DNA of 64,000 nucleotides, from contig JBDXFZ010000126.1 of assembly GCA_039990395.1 (NCBI GenBank), positions 124,001 through 188,000 of the forward strand. Direction: 5' to 3'. The notes below the pieces were generated by a model, which was given only the letters and a program-made list of their open reading frames with translations, had not been told where the DNA came from and ran no database searches. A program made the position numbers and the translations under genes. Of the stretch, positions 24,471-33,382 are shown piece by piece. Numbering within the stretch: the first letter of the stretch is position 1; every line of letters starts with the position of its first letter. This DNA comes from CALINF01 sp039990395 (lineage in GTDB: Bacteria > Pseudomonadota > Gammaproteobacteria > Pseudomonadales > Halieaceae).

Positions 24471-25115
24471 ATGTCCACGCGCGTCAAAATATGGCTAATC
24501 CCCAGCCTGCTCTACGCTGCCTTCTTTTACTGGTACACGGACTTTGGCGGCCCATTGACTGACACCGAAGTCGATCAATTCGTGGCCACCATGAAAGCCA
24601 ACGGCAGCGACACCGAAGCGATCGTCTTTATTGACAAATTTTCTCGCCAAGACAGCGGACGTCAGTTCCTCATGGTGAATAATATCGACATGAACGAGAA
24701 TCCACCGGATGTAGAGGGCGCCGAGCCAGGCGAAAGCGCTTCTGACCTTATGGGCCGTTACATGGAACACATGATCCCCGCGCTACTGGCTCGCGCCTGC
24801 CACCCGGTGCTCATGGGATCTGCTGTCTATCCCACTATGGATCTGGTGGGCATCGAGGGGGCTGAAAACTGGGACCAGGCCGCACTGTTTCGCTATCGTA
24901 GTCGCCGCGCCTTTCTTGAAATCGTAACCAGTCCCGCATTCAACGGGAAACATCATTTCAAGACTGCGGCGCTAGACAAAACCATCGCCTATCCAATAGA
25001 AACCAACCTCTATCTCAGCGACCCCAGGTTACTGCTTGGGCTTATTCTCTTGGCAGCAACCGCACTGATCGACAATCTCAGAATGTCAAAACGGAACGGA
25101 CAGGCTGCCGATTGA
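24471..25115 (+). CDS. Membrane-anchored DUF1330-like protein of unknown function
   Basis: 214 aa. Membrane helices at both ends (about 7-22 and 183-200) frame a soluble domain with FLMVNNIDM and RYRSRRAFLEIVTSPAFNGKH, a pattern like the DUF1330/dimeric ferredoxin-like proteins in which the YRSR stretch and following helix are conserved. ATG 24471 follows AAAGGAAATAACC. It is divergent from the GST-like gene across operator-like site 1. Most likely an accessory factor of the local pathway; no catalytic motif seen. Confidence 0.6.
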   Translation: MSTRVKIWLIPSLLYAAFFYWYTDFGGPLTDTEVDQFVATMKANGSDTEAIVFIDKFSRQDSGRQFLMVNNIDMNENPPDVEGAEPGESASDLMGRYMEHMIPALLARACHPVLMGSAVYPTMDLVGIEGAENWDQAALFRYRSRRAFLEIVTSPAFNGKHHFKTAALDKTIAYPIETNLYLSDPRLLLGLILLAATALIDNLRMSKRNGQAAD

Positions 25116-25149
25116 CGATAGCGCTTGTCGTAAATATTCGTCGCTACAC

Positions 25150-26826
25150 TTAGTTGGGTGTGTAGACGTACTCGTCGCCCTCAACAAACTTTTCGGCCAG
25201 GGTTTTGTCGACCATTACCGGCATTTGCGTCACGGACTCGTATAGAGGACCACGAGAACTGGCCTGGTGTGCCGCAAGCAAGGCCTCCAGTTCATTCAGT
25301 TTTTCCGAGTGGCTAGCTGCAAGGTTATTCTGCTCGGTGGGGTCCTCCGCCAGGTTATACAACCATTTCTGCATACCGTCGGTGGGGCGATCATTGACCT
25401 GCAGTTTCCAGTCGCCATGGCGCACCACCTGGTAGTGACCGTTCTGCCAGAACAGGGTTTCGCGGTTCCAGTTGTCGGCCCCCTCCCCTGTCGCCAGCGG
25501 TAACAGATCCACACCGTCAATGGTAATGCCTTCAGATTGCGGCGCTCCAGCGGCGGACGCCAGGGTAGGCATCATGTCGATGTGCGCGACAGGCGCATCC
25601 ACCGATGTGCCGGCAGCAATTCTGGCCGGCCACTTCACAAACATGGGTACACGCAGACCACCTTCAAACATGGTGATTTTCCAGCCGCGAAACGGACTGT
25701 TCACGTCAGGGATGCCGATATAACCGGCACCGCCATTGTCGCTGGTGAATACCACCACCGTATTGTCGGCGATGCCCTCGGCTTCCAGGGTATCGAGAAT
25801 ACGGCTGACGCTGCGATCAACTGCACGAACCATACCCGCGTAAACCCTCTTACGGTGGGGTTCTATTTCGCCCAGCGCGTCATAGTCCTCGCGGGTCGCC
25901 TGCAAGGGTGTGTGGGGCCCCCAGTGGGCAAGGTAGAGAAAGAAGGGACGATTCTTGTTGGCCTTGATTACCTTGATGGACTCATCTGTCCAGTAATCGG
26001 TGAGGTAGCCGCCAGGTTTGAATTTATTCGCATCGCCAGAGTTATAGCTAGCTGAAAACCCCATGCCGGCCCACAGAAATTTATCTATGGGGTCAAAAGA
26101 GACTTTGGCGTTAACCACATTGGGGTCGTCTTCGGGCAAATACAACCCGCTTTGCATTAGCAGGCTATCATCAAAGCCCTGCTCGTGGGGTGCCATTCCG
26201 TTTTTGCGACCCAGGTGCCATTTGCCTATGTGAGCAGTGTAATAACCTGCCTCTTTGAGTGTTTCGGCGATGGTCACTTCGGAAGCTGGCAGCCCCTTTA
26301 GTTCATAGGGTGGCTGACTCTCCTCCAGTGCCTCATCATAAACACTTGGAGGTAAACCACTATCCATGCTTGAGGCAACGACACCGACTATTTTCGCCAT
26401 GCCTGCGGGCGTTGGAGTAAATTCAAAGCCGGTACGCGTAGGATACCGTCCGGTCATCATCATTGCCCTTGACGGCGCGCAGGTGCTGGCGCCGGAATAG
26501 GACTGGGTGAACACCGCGCCTTCTGCAGCCAGTCGGTCAATGCCGGGCGTCTGCATGCCACCCACGCCTCCGCCGAAAGTGGAGATATCGTTATAGCCGA
26601 GGTCATCCGCCACGATAAGAATGATATTGGGCGGCCGCTCACCGCTTGCTGCAGTTGCTTCAGCAGGCCCCTGCTGCCAGGGGATTTCCCGGGTGGGAGC
26701 AACATCGGCATACCTCTGGCTGGTCTTGTACTTGGCCAGCGCCAGGATGATGTCGGCACGCTTGGTCCAGGCGATAACGCCCCCAACCAAAACGACAACC
26801 AATAAAGAGACAAGGAACTTTTTCAT
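25150..26826 (-). CDS. Sulfatase, type I (formylglycine-dependent), membrane-anchored
   Basis: 558 aa. An N-terminal membrane anchor or signal (about 4-20). The metal Asp pair is D74-D75 in ILIVADDLGYND, and the formylglycine signature STCAPSRAMMMTGRYP has C116 as the residue modified; HIGKWHLG and FTSDNGG complete the active site. It hydrolyses a sulfate ester, acting outside the cytoplasm. It is last in the minus-strand cluster from 30858 and overlaps the DUF1330 stop by 4 bp (ATGA). No formylglycine-generating enzyme gene is seen in the window. Confidence 0.93.
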   Translation of the reverse strand: MKKFLVSLLVVVLVGGVIAWTKRADIILALAKYKTSQRYADVAPTREIPWQQGPAEATAASGERPPNIILIVADDLGYNDISTFGGGVGGMQTPGIDRLAAEGAVFTQSYSGASTCAPSRAMMMTGRYPTRTGFEFTPTPAGMAKIVGVVASSMDSGLPPSVYDEALEESQPPYELKGLPASEVTIAETLKEAGYYTAHIGKWHLGRKNGMAPHEQGFDDSLLMQSGLYLPEDDPNVVNAKVSFDPIDKFLWAGMGFSASYNSGDANKFKPGGYLTDYWTDESIKVIKANKNRPFFLYLAHWGPHTPLQATREDYDALGEIEPHRKRVYAGMVRAVDRSVSRILDTLEAEGIADNTVVVFTSDNGGAGYIGIPDVNSPFRGWKITMFEGGLRVPMFVKWPARIAAGTSVDAPVAHIDMMPTLASAAGAPQSEGITIDGVDLLPLATGEGADNWNRETLFWQNGHYQVVRHGDWKLQVNDRPTDGMQKWLYNLAEDPTEQNNLAASHSEKLNELEALLAAHQASSRGPLYESVTQMPVMVDKTLAEKFVEGDEYVYTPN

Positions 26827-27260
26827 TGGGAATCACCCTCCAACCACTGGCCCGCAAGCCCGGTGGTTTCGATATTAAGTTGGCCCGCCAATCCGGCGCT
26901 GCGGTGAACCGAAATTTCCTGCATCTCAGGTGACTGCATCACCTCGAGCATGACCTGGCGCGAGGGCCATACCGCTAGTGCAACCGCGTCCCACAACTCC
27001 TCTACTTCACCCAGGGTCAGGCGTTCCACGTCACCCTCGAAGCCAATGCCCCCGCCAATGCCTTGCAGCAATTTCTTGACGCCAGTTTCATATAGCTCGT
27101 AAGCCTCCCGACCGGTGAGGTCGGTTGTGCGGCCATCCTCATACTCAGCCTTTTGTTTGAACTTGATTAGGTTGACCATACAGATGGGACCCTCGGCGCC
27201 AGCCGCGAGAAAGCCCTTTAGTTGCTCTTCATTGGGGTACACCTTGTTGACGACTTCCAT
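26823..27260 (-). CDS. DUF1330 domain protein
   Basis: 145 aa from ATG 27260 (GAGG 8 nt upstream; ATG 27266 is too close to it). Contains CMVNLIKFKQKAEYEDGR and VWPSRQVMLEVMQSPEMQEIS, the DUF1330 pattern of a small ferredoxin-like dimer. Soluble, no signal peptide. It overlaps the sulfatase start, so the two are translationally coupled. Role unknown; such proteins often sit in lipid and steroid catabolic clusters. Confidence 0.75.
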   Translation of the reverse strand: MEVVNKVYPNEEQLKGFLAAGAEGPICMVNLIKFKQKAEYEDGRTTDLTGREAYELYETGVKKLLQGIGGGIGFEGDVERLTLGEVEELWDAVALAVWPSRQVMLEVMQSPEMQEISVHRSAGLAGQLNIETTGLAGQWLEGDSQ

Positions 27261-27330
27261 CGGCATTTCCTCTATTCAACTTATTAGTGGCACGCCACCT
27301 TCTGGTAACGGTGAGCTGCACAACATTTAT

Positions 27331-28752
27331 CTACACAACCGTGTTGTTTTCATAGCGCTGTAATATTTCACGCAGGGTGCGGCTGATCCTGGTCTGCAAG
27401 CGGATCATTTCCAGTTTCGGCCAAGTACAACGTTCGCCCGAGGCAATCAGTTTGAGAACCTGCTTTTCGCCAGGGAAACCGAGCAAATTTTTAGGATTGA
27501 TCAGGCGGTAGTCCGGCAGGATATTAATATCCCCCACGTAGTCTTGGTTAATGACGGAACGTATCGCGCTAGTAGCCTGCGTGATCACACCATTTTTTTT
27601 GTCCGCCCGATCGAGAATCAACGTGACTGCATTAAACCATTCTCGGGTAGCGCGCCGACTCGCGTTCTGCAGCAGCCCCAGAGATGTTTGCTTTCGCTGT
27701 CCGTCCGTCACAAAAGGAAGCACATGGGGATTAGTTTGGCTGACAATATAGTGATTTACGCCATACAAACGCGCCAGCCGTTTGGCCGGCATGTCGTCAC
27801 TGACCGAACCATCTACCCAGCGACGCGATGGTAGGTAGCTCTTGATTTGCCCATCGTCGGCCATCGCCTGCAATGTTACCGGTGGGAAAATGCCCGGTAC
27901 GGCGGCAGAGGCCATCACAGCACTACGCATCAATACGGTGGGCGAAGTCGTGGCATTGAGAAGGCGGGATGTCTGGTGAGTTTCTGCAGGGGCGATGGAG
28001 ACATTCATGGCCCTGCCTGTTTTTTCAAACGCTTTCTGGAAAGTCATATTGTCGGGTAGATACTGCTTCAGGCTCTCCTCTATTTCGGCCTGCTCGGCAG
28101 TTCCCGAGCGCTTGGAGGCATCAGGCATTCTCTCGAGAAACACCTCGGGGTCCAGCAGTTCGCGCAACTCTTGATCCGAGTGACTGCAAATAATACTCCC
28201 GACGATAGAACCGCCACTAGAGCCTGACATGACAGTGGGAAGCAGGTCCGCCTCGAGCAGAGCTCGCGCGACTCCCATGTGAAAATAGAGTAAGGAACCG
28301 GAGCCGCTCATCATAAATGCGCTATGGCCAAAACAATGGCTGGCCCGGCGAAAGAAATCGAGCTTCTCTTCAGGGCTAATATCGCCCGCATCTTCCCCGG
28401 CTAAATGTTCAAGGGTATGGACAATTTCATCAATGTAGTCTTCTACAAGAAGCTTGGTGCCGGCAAGCGCATAACCATACAACCCCGCCCGGCCCATACC
28501 ACCCATATTGCCGTGTATGCCCTCGTTCAATGTATACAAAAGTCCTCGATGATCATTCCTGACCTTTAAGCTTCGCAGGCGATCGAGGCGTGTTCTTATG
28601 GAAACGTAATCGTATTGCTGGCTATGGTCCCGCTGCCGCCATCGGTCCAGCCCATTGCGCTTATCATGAGCTTCGGCTATCTCGCGCCATTCCTGGTAGC
28701 TACCTGCTCCTCTTAGTGCTCTTTTAACTTGAAACTGCGTCGCTATGCCCAT
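27331..28752 (-). CDS. Patatin-like phospholipase/acylhydrolase with DUF3336 domain
   Basis: 473 aa. The N-terminal ~130 residues (ALRGAGSYQEWREIAEAHDK) are the DUF3336 region typical of triacylglycerol-lipase-type patatins. The patatin domain follows: oxyanion-like GSGSLLYFHMG, nucleophile motif VMSGSSGGSIVG with Ser, and the Asp of the dyad in RWVDGSVSDDMP. It would release acyl chains from a glyceride or similar ester. ATG 28752 has GGAGAGA upstream. It lies 20 bp from the preceding gene, within the minus-strand cluster. Confidence 0.9.
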   Translation of the reverse strand: MGIATQFQVKRALRGAGSYQEWREIAEAHDKRNGLDRWRQRDHSQQYDYVSIRTRLDRLRSLKVRNDHRGLLYTLNEGIHGNMGGMGRAGLYGYALAGTKLLVEDYIDEIVHTLEHLAGEDAGDISPEEKLDFFRRASHCFGHSAFMMSGSGSLLYFHMGVARALLEADLLPTVMSGSSGGSIVGSIICSHSDQELRELLDPEVFLERMPDASKRSGTAEQAEIEESLKQYLPDNMTFQKAFEKTGRAMNVSIAPAETHQTSRLLNATTSPTVLMRSAVMASAAVPGIFPPVTLQAMADDGQIKSYLPSRRWVDGSVSDDMPAKRLARLYGVNHYIVSQTNPHVLPFVTDGQRKQTSLGLLQNASRRATREWFNAVTLILDRADKKNGVITQATSAIRSVINQDYVGDINILPDYRLINPKNLLGFPGEKQVLKLIASGERCTWPKLEMIRLQTRISRTLREILQRYENNTVV

Positions 28753-28772
28753 TAGGTCTCTCTCTCCTTCAA

Positions 28773-29474
28773 CTACCCTTCGCCGCTGAAAAATGCCATA
28801 CGCTTGCCCCTAGGGTCAGGCACTTTGTGCTCCTGTGGCAGGGTGCAGATCCTGTCCATGTGGGTAGTACTGCCATCTGCATACTCCCAGACCAGTTGGT
28901 CGCCCTCCATGTAGCGCTTTACAACTACCGGCCCCCAGCCAAAGACATGAAAATCCAGCACCCCATCATTCCAGATCATGCTAGCCGAGGTACGCATGCA
29001 GTACTCGTTGCTGCCAACAGTGAACAATACTGAACCCTCAGTATCGTCCGTATTGAGGCCCGCTGTGCTGTTGGGGCCATAGTCGTGGATAATTCCGCCT
29101 GAAGTCACCACGGCGCGGCTGCCGCACTGTTCCACACGCTCCAAATGTCCCACATGGCCGCCCTTTACCCCTAACCACAGGCCACGAATATCGTCCGCGC
29201 CTTCTGGCAAGGGTTCAGTGCACTGGGCCAGGATCGGCAGGGGAAAATGCGAGTAACTACAGCCTGGAGTATTGCCCTTGGGAATATCGGCGGCCAGTTT
29301 ACCGCTGCCGTCGAGTTCCGGCAGTTCACAGTAATTGAGGGCACTGCCATCACCTGCCAGGGTGGCGGGATCTGTGGTCAATGGCGGCCGTGCGGAAAAA
29401 AACCCCAACCATAACAGAAACAAAAACAGACCAAGCGGTGCTACGACAAGGGCGACAAGTATTTTTTTGATCAT
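28773..29474 (-). CDS. Membrane-anchored protein of unknown function
   Basis: 233 aa. An N-terminal membrane helix (about 5-28) is followed by an extracytoplasmic domain with several Cys (NYCELPEL, NTPGCSYSH, LAQCTEP, RVEQCGS, SNEYCMR, DRICTLP), probably disulfide-bonded, and many aromatic and Gly residues. No known family recognised. It lies inside the patatin/sulfatase/dehalogenase-like cluster and may be a substrate-binding or accessory protein. Confidence 0.65.
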   Translation of the reverse strand: MIKKILVALVVAPLGLFLFLLWLGFFSARPPLTTDPATLAGDGSALNYCELPELDGSGKLAADIPKGNTPGCSYSHFPLPILAQCTEPLPEGADDIRGLWLGVKGGHVGHLERVEQCGSRAVVTSGGIIHDYGPNSTAGLNTDDTEGSVLFTVGSNEYCMRTSASMIWNDGVLDFHVFGWGPVVVKRYMEGDQLVWEYADGSTTHMDRICTLPQEHKVPDPRGKRMAFFSGEG

Positions 29475-29512
29475 AGGGCCAGAGTATCTCCTACATTATT
29501 CCTTGTGGATTC

Positions 29513-29538
29513 GCACCTTCGCGGGAATAGCGTTGACG
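29513..29538. repeat. Degenerate CCCGCGAAGG-type intergenic repeat
   Basis: GGATTCGCACCTTCGCGGGA and the next bases resemble the short GC-rich dispersed repeat with TTCGCGGGAAT that is common between genes in many proteobacteria. A single imperfect copy, flanked by the truncated gene at 29617. Confidence 0.35.
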
Positions 29539-29616
29539 GATGCATGCTAGCTTGCCGCCAGGGTTTCAGCCATACGACTGGCACATCAATCATTGTACAA
29601 ACTCCTGCAGCGAGAT

Positions 29617-29841
29617 TCAGGCGGCGGCGACAGCCGCTGGTTCTTCTTCGGTGTAGATACCGGGGGCCATCCAGCCCTTGGCGTTAAGGCGGCGCTGATA
29701 TTCGACCATGCCCTCCTTCAGATCGGGCGAGGCTTCGACGCCGTGCAACTTTGCCTTCAGCTCATCATCCATCACGTTGGCAAAAAACTGTTGAACTTCA
29801 GCCTGGAAGTCGAGCTCCTCATCAGTGAAACGTATATCCAT
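29617..29841 (-). pseudogene. Acyl-CoA dehydrogenase N-terminal fragment
   Basis: 74 aa. DIRFTDEELDFQAEVQQFF matches the first helix of acyl-CoA dehydrogenases of the type that act on bulky substrates, and RRLNAKGWMAPG fits the segment before the usual W-P-x-E-Y-G-G. The frame then runs into TEEEPAAVAAA and stops; the FAD and catalytic domains are absent and no remnant follows in the 140 bp downstream. Start ATG 29841 is 4 bp after the dehalogenase-like gene. It is probably a deletion relic, though a short expressed domain cannot be excluded. Confidence 0.7.
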
Positions 29842-29844
29842 GAA

Positions 29845-30858
29845 TTACCCCTTTTTGATATCCAGTATCGCCTGCACACACTGCTGTGGCTGGTCCTGTT
29901 GCAAAAAATGCCCCGCGGGACTGATGGTTCTGTGCTCCACACCTTGGCAGCCCGGCACCAATTCTAAAAACTGCTTATCGCCGCCAGCGGTTACTGGGTC
30001 GTCATCGGAGAAGGCACAGATAAAGGGCTTATCAAATTGTTTGAGTACCTCCCAGGCGGCCTTGTTTTCCGACACTTCCGGCTCATCGTGGAACACTGGC
30101 ACTAAAGAAGGGAAACGGCGCGCGCCCACCACGTAGGAGGCATCCGGATAAGGAACATTGAAGGCATCTTTCTCTGCATCGGTAAGCGACGAGGCATTAC
30201 CAACACTATCGATCGCGACGCCAGGGCGCTGGATTTCCTCGCTTTCGGCGCAGAACTTGCGCCAGTAGAGGAAGCCGGGGACGCCAGGTGTGCCACCCTC
30301 GTAGGTTCCGCGAAAGCACGCGTCCAATTCCGATGCTTTTACGACCGGCAGTGTCTTGTAAGCCTCTTTCGCGAGGGCCGCGTACTCCTCAGGAACCATT
30401 CCCGCGGGCAAGCCGCCATTAGCCAGCACCACGCCGGCAAAGCGCTCCGGAAACGCCGCTACAAGACGCAGACCGATAAGGCTGCCCCAGTCCTGCAAGA
30501 ATACCGTGATACCGGTGAGATCCAACTGAGTCAGCCAGTCACTCATCCAGGCCACGTGACGGGCGTAGGTGTAGTCCTCGATCTCTGTCGGCTTGTCCGA
30601 GCGACCAAAGCCCACCAGATCCGGTGCAATCACCCGGAAACCAGCCTCTACCAGTGGCGGTATCATGTGGCGGTAAAGGTAGCTCCAGGCCGGCTGGCCG
30701 TGTAGCAACAGCACAACCTCGCCGTCTGATGGGCCCTCGTCCAGGTAGTGGATGCGCAGCTCTCCCCCATCGGTATCGTCTACCTGTATGTAGCAAGGCT
30801 GGAAGGGATAATCGACCAAATCGATGAACCTTTCATCGGGTGTGCGCTGAAATCTCAT
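29845..30858 (-). CDS. Haloalkane dehalogenase-like alpha/beta hydrolase
   Basis: 337 aa. It resembles subfamily-I haloalkane dehalogenases (DhlA type): oxyanion motif HGQPAWSYLYR (H53), nucleophile D123 in VFLQDWGSLIG with the halide-contact Trp next to it, a candidate acid in FSDDDPV, and catalytic His in PAGHFLQQ. Asp in place of Ser at the elbow separates it from lipases. Whether it cleaves C-halogen bonds must be tested, since related enzymes also act as epoxide-hydrolase-like proteins. First gene of the minus-strand cluster, with an operator-like site upstream shared with the TonB receptor. Confidence 0.85.
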   Translation of the reverse strand: MRFQRTPDERFIDLVDYPFQPCYIQVDDTDGGELRIHYLDEGPSDGEVVLLLHGQPAWSYLYRHMIPPLVEAGFRVIAPDLVGFGRSDKPTEIEDYTYARHVAWMSDWLTQLDLTGITVFLQDWGSLIGLRLVAAFPERFAGVVLANGGLPAGMVPEEYAALAKEAYKTLPVVKASELDACFRGTYEGGTPGVPGFLYWRKFCAESEEIQRPGVAIDSVGNASSLTDAEKDAFNVPYPDASYVVGARRFPSLVPVFHDEPEVSENKAAWEVLKQFDKPFICAFSDDDPVTAGGDKQFLELVPGCQGVEHRTISPAGHFLQQDQPQQCVQAILDIKKG

Positions 30859-30966
30859 ATTCTAAATAGTCTCCCAAAAGTCTAATCGCGCTGTTCGCTC
30901 CAGTGAGCCCTAGTTTGGCGGAGCTTGCTTTTGAATAAAAAACAGCATATCTTGTGCCAATAACTA

Positions 30967-30985
30967 ATGACACATGATATGTCAT
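30967..30985. promoter_or_regulatory. TGACA-N7-TGTCA operator-like site 2
   Basis: ATGACACATGATATGTCAT is symmetric at 16 of 19 positions. It lies 29 bp before the TonB receptor start and 109 bp before the divergent dehalogenase-like gene. It matches the site at 37688-37706 at 15 of 19 positions. Confidence 0.65.
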
Positions 30986-31013
30986 AAATATAAATTTAAA
31001 AAGGATTATCGCG

Positions 31014-33275
31014 ATGAAGAGAATAAAACCCCTAGCCTCTGCTCTCGCCCTGGCGATCTACGGCACCGGCGCAATGGCACAGACCGGTACATTGGAAGAG
31101 GTAATAGTTACTGCCACTAAACGGGCTGAGAGTCTGCAAGACATCGCTGTGACAGTTACTGCATTCACATCCGATGCAATTCAGGAGGCGGGAATTAACA
31201 ACGCCAGCGATATCGCAATTCTCACGCCCTCGCTGAACATCAATGCGAGTGTATCTCCCTTCAGCTCCCGCATGAGCATCCGAGGGATAGGCACAGCCGG
31301 CTCTACCTACCTTGAACCCTCGGTGGGAGTCTTCGTGGACGGTGTATACCTGAATCGCACTGGCCTGGGTGTGTCCGACTTGGTCGATATTGACCGTATA
31401 GAGGTACTGCAGGGTCCACAGGGGACTCTTTACGGTAAGAACACCAACGCGGGCGCTATCAGCATCACTACAAAACGCCCCAATCTCGACGAACCTGAGG
31501 GTCATTTGGAGGCTCAGGCTGGCGACTACAGCATGTATAGAGTCAACGGCTCGGCCTCTATACCCTTAGCGGAGACTATGGCCTTACGCCTGGCCGGCAA
31601 TTACCACGAACGAGACGGTCACCTGGAAAACAAAGCAGGTGAAGACCTTAACGATGCCGACGAATGGAGCCTTGTAGGCAAATTCCTGTGGGAGCCCAGC
31701 GACACATTGAGCATTCTGCTCAAGGCCAGCCATGTCGACCGCGACATGAACTGCTGCTCTCCTGACACCACACAGGACCCACTTGTCGATACAGTCGCTG
31801 CTGCGCGCGGCTTACCCGTTGTCGATCAAGATCCTTTCGACTACGAGACAGCGCAGGCGATTCCAAGCACGTTCGACATGAGCTCCGACGCCGCCTCTTT
31901 GCATATCGATTACGATCACACGTGGGGCACGATCACCTCGATCACAGCGTGGGACGACTATGATGTGGACACCTTTCAGGAAGCGAGTCGATCAGTCCTC
32001 AATACGGTTGTACTCGATCAGCCGCAGAGCGGCGACAGTTTTTCCCAGGAACTACGCTTTAGCTCCAGCACCGATAACATTGACTATATGGGCGGGCTTT
32101 ACTACTTCGAGCAAACAACCAAAGATGGGGACGGCAGTGCGGCCGCTTGGATCGGTCCTGACTTAGTGCCCATAGGTTCACAGATTTCCGGCCCGTCGCT
32201 GGCCTTGCTCGCTGCTGATGGCGACACCTTATACCAAAAGCTGGAATTTGAAACTGAAACTGTAGCAGTATTCGGTCGGGCAACCTGGCACCTAGGCGAT
32301 AACTGGAACCTGACCGGCGGCCTGCGCTGGAGCGATGAGTCAAAAGATGCCGACTTGTTTGTGAACACCCAGTCCACTGCTCTTACGGCACGAGATCCGG
32401 AGAACATACCGCCGCCAATTCTCGCGCTGTTACAGGCGCAGGGTATTAATCCACCTATCTCTTTTCTTTCCTCTGCCAAGCCAGATATCGACCAGGACTT
32501 TGATCGCAGCACCGATAATGTCGACTGGCTGCTAAGCGCTAGTTACGATCTCGGCGACTCGACAATGGTATTTGCCAGCGCATCGACTGGCACCAAATCC
32601 GGCGGATTCAACGGCGTAAACGGCGCACCTGAGAATCGCGAATTCGATGATGAGGATACTACCAGCTACGAATTGGGCATCAAGGCCACGCTGCTCGATT
32701 CGCGATTGCGCTTTAACTCAACCCTGTTTTTCACCCAGATCGATGACTTCCAGTCTGCCCAGCAGGCAACCAGCGGACTCGGCCAAATCACCACCAATCA
32801 GGGTGAGGTAGAGGTGGCAGGTCTGGATTTTCAGGTGGACGCTTTGCCCCTGCCCAACCTAACCCTGTCTGCTGGTTTGCAATACTTAGACAAGTATGAA
32901 TTTACCGACGGCCCCGACGACGGATTGGAGGTGCCCTACGCCGCGGATTGGAGTGGCAATCTGGCCGCCACCCTGGTGTTCCCGCTAGCAGATGGCGCCA
33001 TCTACCTGCGGGGAGATTACAGCTTTATGGGCGATCACTGGACAAACTCCGCGGCTGAGGCTCAGCTAGAGCCCAAGGATGAGCAGGACAGAGAGACCGT
33101 TAACGGCAAGTTGGGTTGGCGCAACAATCACTGGGACTTCAGCGTCTGGGGTAAAAACCTGACTGATGATGAGTACGCGTTGCAGACACTGACGCCTTTT
33201 CCGATTACAGATATGGACGCCTATTTCCTGGCTCCGCCAAGGACCTATGGCGCGACCTTGCGCTACAACCTCTGA
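31014..33275 (+). CDS. TonB-dependent outer-membrane receptor
   Basis: 753 aa. Signal peptide (PLASALALAIYGTGAMAQ), TonB-box-like start LEEVIVTATKRAESLQDIAVTVTAF, plug domain with VGVFVDGVYLNRTG and VLQGPQGTLYGKNTNAGAI, then the beta-barrel ending LAPPRTYGATLRYNL. It imports a large or scarce ligand across the outer membrane using energy from TonB/ExbBD (not in the window). The plug type is that of the large marine receptor families linked to hydrophobic and natural-product substrates; iron-siderophore uptake is less likely given its neighbours. Confidence 0.93.
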   Translation: MKRIKPLASALALAIYGTGAMAQTGTLEEVIVTATKRAESLQDIAVTVTAFTSDAIQEAGINNASDIAILTPSLNINASVSPFSSRMSIRGIGTAGSTYLEPSVGVFVDGVYLNRTGLGVSDLVDIDRIEVLQGPQGTLYGKNTNAGAISITTKRPNLDEPEGHLEAQAGDYSMYRVNGSASIPLAETMALRLAGNYHERDGHLENKAGEDLNDADEWSLVGKFLWEPSDTLSILLKASHVDRDMNCCSPDTTQDPLVDTVAAARGLPVVDQDPFDYETAQAIPSTFDMSSDAASLHIDYDHTWGTITSITAWDDYDVDTFQEASRSVLNTVVLDQPQSGDSFSQELRFSSSTDNIDYMGGLYYFEQTTKDGDGSAAAWIGPDLVPIGSQISGPSLALLAADGDTLYQKLEFETETVAVFGRATWHLGDNWNLTGGLRWSDESKDADLFVNTQSTALTARDPENIPPPILALLQAQGINPPISFLSSAKPDIDQDFDRSTDNVDWLLSASYDLGDSTMVFASASTGTKSGGFNGVNGAPENREFDDEDTTSYELGIKATLLDSRLRFNSTLFFTQIDDFQSAQQATSGLGQITTNQGEVEVAGLDFQVDALPLPNLTLSAGLQYLDKYEFTDGPDDGLEVPYAADWSGNLAATLVFPLADGAIYLRGDYSFMGDHWTNSAAEAQLEPKDEQDRETVNGKLGWRNNHWDFSVWGKNLTDDEYALQTLTPFPITDMDAYFLAPPRTYGATLRYNL

Positions 33276-33324
33276 TACCTCCAGGGACAGAGCGCTCCGC
33301 AAACACGGGCGCTCTAACCTTTTG

Positions 33325-33357
33325 AGGCATAGCACTTCTTGGCTATGCCTTTTTTTT
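33325..33357 (+). terminator. Strong intrinsic terminator after the TonB receptor
   Basis: Perfect stem AGGCATAGC/GCTATGCCT with an 8-nt loop, followed by TTTTTTT. A second hairpin, AGAGCGC/GCGCTCT, lies just upstream (about 33289-33315). Confidence 0.92.
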
Positions 33358-33382
33358 GCACTAAAGGGGCAATAGAGTGCCG

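Noticed and set aside
29845..30858. Plain esterase/lipase reading of the hydrolase
   Set aside because: The nucleophile position is Asp (LQDWGS), not Ser, and the HGQPAW oxyanion segment matches haloalkane dehalogenases; substrate still unproven.
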